Shown: in pieces, positions 1 to 5,700 of the stretch
Numbering within the stretch: position 1 is the first letter of the stretch
Layout: each line of letters opens with the position of its first letter
NCBI GenBank assembly: GCA_964415785.1
Contig: CAYQBU010000198.1
Coordinates: forward strand, 1 to 6,881
Direction of reading: 5' to 3'
Origin: SLJM01 sp964415785
GTDB taxonomy: Bacteria > Myxococcota_A > Bradymonadia > Bradymonadales > Bradymonadaceae
Length of the DNA: 6,881 bases
Position numbers and translations under genes: made by a program
The notes under the pieces: generated by a model
Seen by the model: the letters and a program-made list of their open reading frames with translations, nothing else
Told to the model about the DNA's origin: nothing
Databases searched by the model: none

Positions 1-290
1 GTGACCTCCGCTCCCAGATCGACGGCACATCAACCGACGACACCATCATCGACCCTGTGGAGATCGACTTCTATATCGCTCAGTACTTCCGGCTCGACGA
101 AGGCCAGAGAGAGCGCATCCGCATTCAACTCGCCGCCCTTGGCGCCGAGGAGGACCTTTTGGAACAGATCGACGCCTACGAGCGCGATTTCCGCCGCGTT
201 CACTTGCTCCACTATCCGTATTTGAGCTCCGATCTCTTTACCCTTGTCGACGTCGATCTCTATCTATGGCACGATGCCGACCGCCTTTAA
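1..290 (+). CDS. C-terminal end of an unrecognised protein (5' truncated by window edge)
   Basis: The reading frame is open from the left edge (first full codon at base 3) to a TAA at 288-290, giving the last 95 residues of a longer protein. A GTG at 57 is probably an internal Val (context IIDPVEIDFYIAQYF) because the frame is open upstream of it. The fragment is soluble-looking and acidic, with no membrane segment: an Asp/Thr-rich start, then helix-prone stretches around LDEGQRERIRIQLAALGAEEDLLEQIDAYERDF, with many charged and Leu residues, and the tail DVDLYLWHDADRL. I do not recognise the family. It ends 21 bases before the ABC ATPase start, on the same strand and in the same frame with no room for a terminator, so it is probably cotranscribed with the transporter genes. 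Coding status is supported by the NNC-biased codon use shared with the following genes. Function unknown. Confidence 0.7.
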   Translation, partial: DLRSQIDGTSTDDTIIDPVEIDFYIAQYFRLDEGQRERIRIQLAALGAEEDLLEQIDAYERDFRRVHLLHYPYLSSDLFTLVDVDLYLWHDADRL

Positions 291-311
291 TCCTCGCTGA
301 AGTCGAGCGCC

Positions 312-1265
312 ATGAGTCCACCTGAGTCACCGCCCGTTCTCACCGTCAACGAGGTCTCCAAGACCTTCCGCGTCGGCTTTCGACGCCGCAAGGTGGAGGC
401 CGTCAAAAAAGTCTCCTTCCAGATCGAGGAGGGCGAGATCTTTGGCGTCGTCGGCCCCAATGGCGCCGGCAAGTCCACGACCATCAAGATGATCACCGGC
501 CTTTTGCGGCCCGACGACGGGGATATCGAGCTCTTTGGCGAGCCCGTCCAAAACCCGGACATCCGGGCGAGAATGGGCTATGTGCCCGAGCACCCCAGCC
601 TCTACGAACACCTCAAGGCCCGAGAGCTCATGGTCTTTTACGGCGGCCTCATGGGCCTTGGCCGAAAAAAGTCCATCGCCCGCGCCGAGGACCTTCTCGA
701 GCTCGTCGGCCTCTCGGACGCCCTGGATCGCCCGGTCTCCAAATTCTCCAAGGGCATGAAGCAGCGCGCCGGTCTCGCCCAGGCCCTCATCGGCGAGCCG
801 GACTTCGTGGTCCTCGACGAACCCCAATCGGGCCTCGATCCCATCGGTCGCCGCGAGGTGCGCGACCTCATCGTCGAGCTTCGGCGCCGCGGCAAGACCA
901 TCCTCTTTTGCAGCCACATCCTCCCCGACATCGAGGACGTCTGCGACCGCGTGGCCCTCATCCACCAGGGCCAAGTCCTGGAGACGGGCTTTATCCACGA
1001 ACTCATCGACCAGCGTATTCTCCACTACGAGGTCTTCGCCCGCTCCTGGCCCAACGCCCTCAGCGACGACCTCCAGGATCAGATCATCGAGGTCTTCCAG
1101 GTCGGGACCCTCCGACGGGTGATCCTCAAGCCCTCCGTCAATCTCGACGAAATCCTGGCGACCATCCGCGCCGCCGGGGCCAAAATCGAGAGCGTCAAAC
1201 CCCAGAAAGAACACCTCGAGGACGTCTTCGTCCGCGACACCACCGACGACGAGGAGACGCCATGA
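312..1265 (+). CDS. ABC transporter ATP-binding protein (ABC-2/GldA-like exporter type)
   Basis: This 317-residue cytoplasmic ATPase would power the permease encoded just downstream. All nucleotide-binding motifs are visible: Walker A GPNGAGKST at residues 48-56 (Lys54), the Q-loop region YVPEHPSLY at 90-98, ABC signature SKGMKQR at 146-152, Walker B FVVLDEP at 165-171 with catalytic Glu170, D-loop SGLDP at 173-177 and switch His202. The usual Q-loop Gln is Glu93, as in GldA-type members of the family. Residues from about 230 form an accessory C-terminal domain ending in the common KEHLEDVFV element. The length is normal for the family. The ATG at 312 fits because the first beta strand (VLTVNEVSKTF) starts at residue 9; the upstream ribosome site is weak (only a short GAG about 4 bases ahead), consistent with coupling to the preceding gene. 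The substrate cannot be inferred. Several sister families (NatA, CcmA-like, NosF) share these motifs, so no gene symbol is given. Confidence 0.96.
   Translation: MSPPESPPVLTVNEVSKTFRVGFRRRKVEAVKKVSFQIEEGEIFGVVGPNGAGKSTTIKMITGLLRPDDGDIELFGEPVQNPDIRARMGYVPEHPSLYEHLKARELMVFYGGLMGLGRKKSIARAEDLLELVGLSDALDRPVSKFSKGMKQRAGLAQALIGEPDFVVLDEPQSGLDPIGRREVRDLIVELRRRGKTILFCSHILPDIEDVCDRVALIHQGQVLETGFIHELIDQRILHYEVFARSWPNALSDDLQDQIIEVFQVGTLRRVILKPSVNLDEILATIRAAGAKIESVKPQKEHLEDVFVRDTTDDEETP
1252..1256 (+). promoter_or_regulatory. Ribosome binding site of the permease gene
   Basis: AGGAG lies inside the last codons of the ATPase gene, five bases before the ATG at 1262. It decides the permease start: the open frame runs back to 908, but only this ATG has a good ribosome site, the ATGA overlap with the ATPase stop and a membrane-protein N terminus. 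Confidence 0.75.
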
Positions 1266-2047
1266 GCCGCACCTTGCTCCAAATTCGCGTCTTCATCACC
1301 AATAGCCTCCTGGAGGCCCTGCGAAACAAAACCCTCTACGCCGTGCTCGCCGCTGCCCTCTTGACCATGGGCGCCGCCAGCACCTTCGGGGCCTTGAGCC
1401 TCCACCAGGACGAGCGCATCTTCAATAACCTCGTCTTCTTCGCCAATATGCTCTTTCTGGTCGCCCTCTCCATCTACCAGGGGGTCACCTCTCTTCAACG
1501 CGAGATCGAACACAAGACGATCTTCACCGTCCTCTCCAAGCCCGTCACCCGCGGCTCCTTCCTCGTCGGTAAATATGTGGCCAGCGCCGCCATCATCGCC
1601 GTCTGCGCCCTCTTGATGTTCGGGCTAAAGGCAGGCGCCGCCCTCCTCATGGGATACGACCTGACGGCCACTCACGCCGCCGCCTACTTCGCCGCCTATC
1701 TGCAACTGGCGATCGTGGTGGCCCTGGCCTTTTTCTTCGCCTCCTTTTCCACCCCCCTACTCAGCGCCCTATTTACCTTTTGCCTCTTTCTCATCGGAAG
1801 CCTCACCCCTCAGATCGAGGAGGCCGCCCGCTCCTTCGCCGCCGACGGCAACCCGGTCTACCTCCTATTGGATTCTATCCTCTATGTGATCCCCGATCTG
1901 GAGAAGCTCAACCTCTCCTACGAGCTCACCCACCAGATCGCCGTGCCCGGCTCCTACCTAATCAACGCCCTGATCTATGCCGTCACGGTGATCACCTTCC
2001 TCCTCGTCGCGGCCTACCTTCTCTTTCGCCGTCGCGACTTCGCCTGA
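1262..2047 (+). CDS. ABC-2 type transporter permease subunit
   Basis: This 261-residue integral inner-membrane protein is the partner of the preceding ATPase. About six hydrophobic segments are visible: residues 24-46, 55-76, 104-131, 143-163, 164-183 and 233-255. The cytoplasmic loop after the second segment carries REIEHKTIFTVLSKPVTRG (80-98), an amphipathic coupling-helix type sequence typical of ABC-2 permeases such as NosY-like proteins. The C terminus ends in a positive RRRDF motif right after the last membrane helix, which also fits the family and suggests a cytoplasmic end. The gene overlaps the ATPase stop codon by four bases (ATGA), so the two are translationally coupled. With one ATPase and one six-helix permease, the transporter would be a homodimer of each. 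Substrate unknown; ABC-2 systems move ions, lipids, polysaccharides or drugs, and related pairs support gliding or copper-enzyme assembly. The loop at 184-230 between helices five and six is longer and may hold a short extracytoplasmic helix. Confidence 0.93.
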   Translation: MSRTLLQIRVFITNSLLEALRNKTLYAVLAAALLTMGAASTFGALSLHQDERIFNNLVFFANMLFLVALSIYQGVTSLQREIEHKTIFTVLSKPVTRGSFLVGKYVASAAIIAVCALLMFGLKAGAALLMGYDLTATHAAAYFAAYLQLAIVVALAFFFASFSTPLLSALFTFCLFLIGSLTPQIEEAARSFAADGNPVYLLLDSILYVIPDLEKLNLSYELTHQIAVPGSYLINALIYAVTVITFLLVAAYLLFRRRDFA

Positions 2048-2105
2048 GCCCCCCTGGGCCTCACTCACTGACCATTGCCGTCCCCCGCTCGGTGTGCATC
2101 ATTAG

Positions 2106-2129
2106 CAGGACACTGTATCCCCTGTCTTG
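2106..2129 (+). other. Small hairpin in the 5' leader of the START-like gene
   Basis: CAGGACA (2106-2112) pairs with TGTCTTG (2123-2129) over seven base pairs, including one G-T wobble, around a ten-base loop. It sits just upstream of the ribosome site at 2136-2139. There is no T run, so it is not a standard terminator. It could be a leader RNA fold, a degenerate dyad for a DNA-binding regulator, or chance. Confidence 0.3.
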
Positions 2130-2135
2130 ATGATT

Positions 2136-2139
2136 GGAG
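2136..2139 (+). promoter_or_regulatory. Ribosome binding site of the START-like gene
   Basis: GGAG lies seven bases before the ATG at 2147. It selects this start over an in-frame alternative at 2075, whose extra 24 residues (Cys- and Pro-rich, MPSPARC...) do not resemble the family and have no ribosome site. Confidence 0.7.
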
Positions 2140-2146
2140 CACACCG

Positions 2147-2668
2147 ATGAAACGCCGCCAGCACGACTTCGAGATCGACGCCGATCCCGAAGCCCTCTTT
2201 CAATACTATATCAGTGAGGATTATACCCGCGATCTGGCCGCCCATCTCGACCGGGTCTCCTCCGTCGAGATCACCGACCACACCATCCGCGACGACTCCA
2301 AGCTTCGCCACACTCTGCGATTTACCGCCCCCACAGAGCTTCCACGCTTCCTTAAGAAATTCGAGGACAAGGCCCCCGACGAGGTCCATTGGGACGAGAT
2401 CTCGATTGTCGACCCCCTCAACTACAAGGTGGTCTACGACATCGTCATCGATGCACCGGAGCACTGGCACGACTACTACGAAAATGAGGGGATTATCCAA
2501 TTTCAGCCCTACCCCGACGGCAAGCGAACCAAGGTCATTCAGTGGCTCGAATACGACCTCAATCCCCCTCGAGGTATGGGGCTCTTCGTCGGCGGCGCCA
2601 TCAAAAAAGAAGTGGACGCGGTCCTCGCCGCCAAAGCCCAGGCTTTTCAGGAGCACTTCCAGGCCTGA
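2147..2668 (+). CDS. START-like (SRPBCC superfamily, DUF2505-like) domain protein
   Basis: This is a 173-residue soluble, probably cytoplasmic protein with no signal peptide or membrane segment. The order of elements fits the helix-grip fold of the SRPBCC/START-like superfamily. A first strand followed by a short helix is seen in HDFEIDADPEALFQYY (residues 6-21). Alternating strand-like segments follow (SVEITDHTI, KLRHTLRFTA, YKVVYDIVI, IIQFQPYP, TKVIQWLEYDL). A long C-terminal helix starts at about residue 146 (GGAIKKEVDAVLAAKAQAFQEHF). The arrangement and length resemble DUF2505 proteins, whose ligand is not established; related folds bind lipids and other hydrophobic molecules in the cavity between sheet and helix. 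The mid-region is rich in His, Trp, Tyr and acidic residues (around APEHWHDYYENE, 103-114). The gene lies alone between a 99-base leader and a strong terminator, so it may be monocistronic, although read-through from the ABC operon is possible. Assignment rests on fold pattern, not a catalytic motif. Confidence 0.75.
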   Translation: MKRRQHDFEIDADPEALFQYYISEDYTRDLAAHLDRVSSVEITDHTIRDDSKLRHTLRFTAPTELPRFLKKFEDKAPDEVHWDEISIVDPLNYKVVYDIVIDAPEHWHDYYENEGIIQFQPYPDGKRTKVIQWLEYDLNPPRGMGLFVGGAIKKEVDAVLAAKAQAFQEHFQA

Positions 2669-2715
2669 CGCCCATGCCCACCTCAACTCCCCGGTGATGT
2701 AACCCATAACAAAAA

Positions 2716-2747
2716 AGAGGCGCCCGCCATTTCTGGCGGGCGCCTCT
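2716..2747. terminator. Intrinsic terminator between convergent genes, strongest for the minus strand
   Basis: GAGGCGCCCGCCA (2717-2729) and TGGCGGGCGCCTC (2734-2746) are perfect inverted copies around a TTTC loop; an outer A-T pair (2716/2747) makes the stem 14 base pairs. On the minus strand the stem is followed by an unbroken run of six T (the A run at 2711-2716 on the plus strand), a textbook Rho-independent terminator for the metalloprotease gene, whose stop lies 23 bases upstream of the stem. On the plus strand the tail is only TCTTGCCTTGT, so the same stem probably stops transcription of the START-like gene less efficiently. Confidence 0.93.
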
Positions 2748-2770
2748 CTTGCCTTGTCGGCGAGACCTGC

Positions 2771-5700
2771 TCAGCGCAGGGAGTAGGTCATCTCAATGGC
2801 ATCTCTCACGAGATCCATCTTCGAGACCACATCCTGAAGCTGTTCGCTTCGCCGCGTTTCCAGAGCAGCCCACTGGTTGTACTGCGCCGTTCCCGGCTCA
2901 GCAGCGTCCAGCTGGTCTCTGGCGTCGACGTAGCGATCGGCCAGATCATTGGCGCGTTCGATCATCTGCGCACCCACGCCATCACCGTTCATCACTGGCG
3001 CGGCGTAGATCTGCTGGGTCACAGGGTGGACAAATTCCACAATGTCCGCCTCCGGACCGAAGTCCTGCCACTCATCGTTGGTGGTCGCCACCTTCACGTA
3101 GTGCGTAAAGTCCACTGCTCTATCTTCCCAGGTGGAGCCATAGATAAGGCCACCGAGCAAGCCGTTGAGCTCGTGGTTGAGCGATTGCGGATTGAAGATG
3201 CGCGGCGCGTCGACCTCATCGCCAGGCACCTTGCCGAGACCAAAGGTCTCTGCGTCCACAGGCGGGACATAGGTCACTCCACCGTTTTCGTAGACCGCAC
3301 CGTGCTGCTTGAAGTCACCGAGCACCAGACCGCCGAGGACGTCCAACATCTCGTCCTGGAAGAGCGTCCAATACGACAGGTTCGTCGCACGCCGATCCGT
3401 AAAGAAGGCGCTCTGAGCGAACTGAGCGTTCATATTGAACATCATCACCGTGGCCAACATCTTGTCGATATAGGTTCCCACAGAGTCGATGCGATATTCG
3501 TACTCGTCGCTAAACGTAAAGTTGTAGAGATAACCATCTCCCAACTCCACGGTCACCGGATTGGCGCAACCGCCGCCATCGGCGTGCCAGTCAGCGGGCA
3601 CGTAGGTATCTTCCAGATCGTGATACCAGTGCGGGCTCACCAACATCTGGCTTTCCTCAAACGGGCAGTAGCGGCCGGGTTCGACCGTGGTCAACAGCTC
3701 GTTGAAGAAGTTGAATCCGTCGATCGCTGCTCGCTCAAGATCGGCGGTAAATCCGCCGAGGTTGAGCCAGCGATAGATGGAGTAGTAGCGGAAGGGCTCT
3801 TGCGAGACCTGCATCGTCCGGATCAGCCGGTTTTGATAGGCCGACAGGTTCTCATAGTTGCGGGCGATATTGTGCCGACGGTGCCGCCAGAAGGGCTGCA
3901 GCGCTCGGTAGCTATCGAAGGCGTGGTTGACCATCTCCGACTGATTGGCGCCATAGGCCCACACCGCGCAATCCAAGATCTGCCCATTAAATTCGTCGGA
4001 ACAGAAATTATACTCTACGGACGGGTCAATATAGGGCTCGTTGTCGTTGTCGAAGCTATAAGTCTCCCACTGAGCCGTATTCTCCTCGATTCCTCGTCGG
4101 CGGTCGTCCATCGCGTCGTAAATGGAGACGTACTCTCGTCCATTGATGATGCGATCGACACCAATGCTATAGGCATTATCTTCACCGGCGTGGTCCTGAG
4201 CCATGATGATCGGCAACTCCCGATAATCACCCAGGAAGAGGTCATTGCTCAATGTGTTCGGAAGATAGACGTCGTCGCTCCACTGCTGGACCACCTCGCC
4301 ATAGGCGAATTTAATGGCCGCTCGGTCATATTTGCCGAGCCCCGTGAATCGACCGGTCATATCGGAGGTATAGTCCATGATACTGGCGAGCTTCGTCTCC
4401 GCCTGGCTCAAGTAGTCATGGTCGGCCGCATTTTCCGGACCCACCACATCTTCCAGCATCTCGCCTTGAAGGCTGTAGGCATCGTCGCGAGAGATCTGGC
4501 CTTCCACCACCGCTTGCTCAATCTGCCAGAACTCGTCGTGATAGTTGAGCGCGTCGGCGTGCGACGAGAAGTTGTGGCGAAGACCCACGGTGTGGCCGAT
4601 TTCGTGAAGCTGTGTGCCCACGAACATACCATTCATGAAGTAGTGGCGAATATCGTCACGGCTCTTGCCTTTGAAGTAGTCCGCGACGCCCTGATAGGTC
4701 ACCAATTGCTCAAGCGAGCTGGTGATGACGTCGTGGCCGTGAATGCTTCGCTCGCCGAGCATGCGCTTTCGCTTATTCATGCGCTCTGCTGCGATCTGCG
4801 GGGTGTGCACGTCCAGGTAGGCCTGGTGGAACTGCTCTTCCGAGAAGTTTTCACCGTGACGCTCGGTGGCCGCAGCTTCCGCCGCCATCCGCGCTTCCAC
4901 ATCGCTGAGCATGATATTTCGGACGCGAGGTGTCTCCAGAACCTCAATAAAGCGGGTATCCTGGACGCTATTCTTGACCATCGTCTCTGCAACCCGGTCG
5001 GCTTCGCTTCGCACTCGGTCCAGTCCGTAGGTCTGAACCTTTCGGTCCATATCTTCCATCAAGGGACGATCCCAGACTTCCAAATCGGCAACCGCATCGC
5101 CGTCGAGCTGGTCGCCCTCCGGCACGTCGCTATCGTCCCCGTCGGGATCCAGTCCAAAGCGCTGGCTATCCATTTCCTGATTGAAGAGATCGTCTCGGAT
5201 CTGCACACCGGCGATCAGGTCGTCTTCGCTCAGTTCTCCGTTGAAGTACTGAATCAAGTCGGCGGCGTAGGTCGCCTGCTCTCGGATATATCCACCGGCG
5301 AAGTTGGCATTTCCGCGAATGATCTCACCGGTCATCGGATCGGCGAGCGACGGACCATAACCGGCCCAGGGGACGTTTTCTTCGACCCAATTGAAGAAGC
5401 TGTATCGGATATCTCCGAATCGCTCCCAGTCAAAGCGGCTGTCCATGTCGTCGCGCATCTCTGTGGCGTATTCCAATTCGCCGCACAGGTTGGCCCGTGA
5501 ATCGTTAGGCAGATCCCAGAGGGCGCGCTCCATGGTCTGGTCGCCAGAAGCGGTGCCCACGTAGTCCGTAAAGATCTGACTGACATTTTCGCGGTCACTA
5601 TCCGAATTGTGGCCGTGCTCATTGAACCACTCCACGAGCGGTCCGGGGTGGCAGCTATTCTCCACGATCCGGAACATCTCGGTGTGGCCATATTCGTCTT

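Larger units (their letters stand above)
2048..2146 (+). other. Intergenic region upstream of the START-like gene
   Basis: This is 99 bases without a gene, between the permease stop and the next start. It is long enough to hold a promoter, so the downstream gene may be its own transcription unit. I see no convincing terminator for the transporter operon: there is only a weak GC-rich fold around 2046-2062 with no T run. A possible -35-like TTGCCG (2075-2080) followed by CATCAT (2097-2102) at a 16-base spacing is too weak to call as a promoter. Confidence 0.5.

Noticed and set aside
1..225. Open frame starting with GTG at base 1
   Set aside because: Ser/Thr-rich product in a shifted frame; the overlapping frame ending at 290 has the codon bias and charged composition of a real protein.
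327..1214. Minus-strand open frame of 295 codons opposite the ABC ATPase
   Set aside because: Also in register with a well-supported gene; the product is a low-complexity Asp/Gly/Leu-rich shadow.
908..1261. N-terminal extension of the permease from an ATG at 908
   Set aside because: It lies inside the ATPase gene, reads as a Pro/Arg/His-rich nonsense stretch, and the start at 1262 has a good ribosome site and the standard ATGA overlap.
2075..2102. Possible sigma70-type promoter (TTGCCG, 16-base spacer, CATCAT)
   Set aside because: Both hexamers match poorly and such matches are expected by chance; I could not support it from sequence alone.
2102..2707. Minus-strand open frame of 201 codons opposite the START-like gene
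   Set aside because: It would run across the intrinsic terminator region and is opposite a gene with a good ribosome site and recognisable fold pattern; its product is Val/Gly/Leu-rich without motifs.
3026..5500. Long plus-strand open frame of 824 codons opposite the metalloprotease
   Set aside because: It is in codon register with a clearly real protease carrying an intact zinc site and Met-turn. The translated product is Val/Ile/His/Arg-rich with no domain pattern, as expected from reading the complement of a biased gene.
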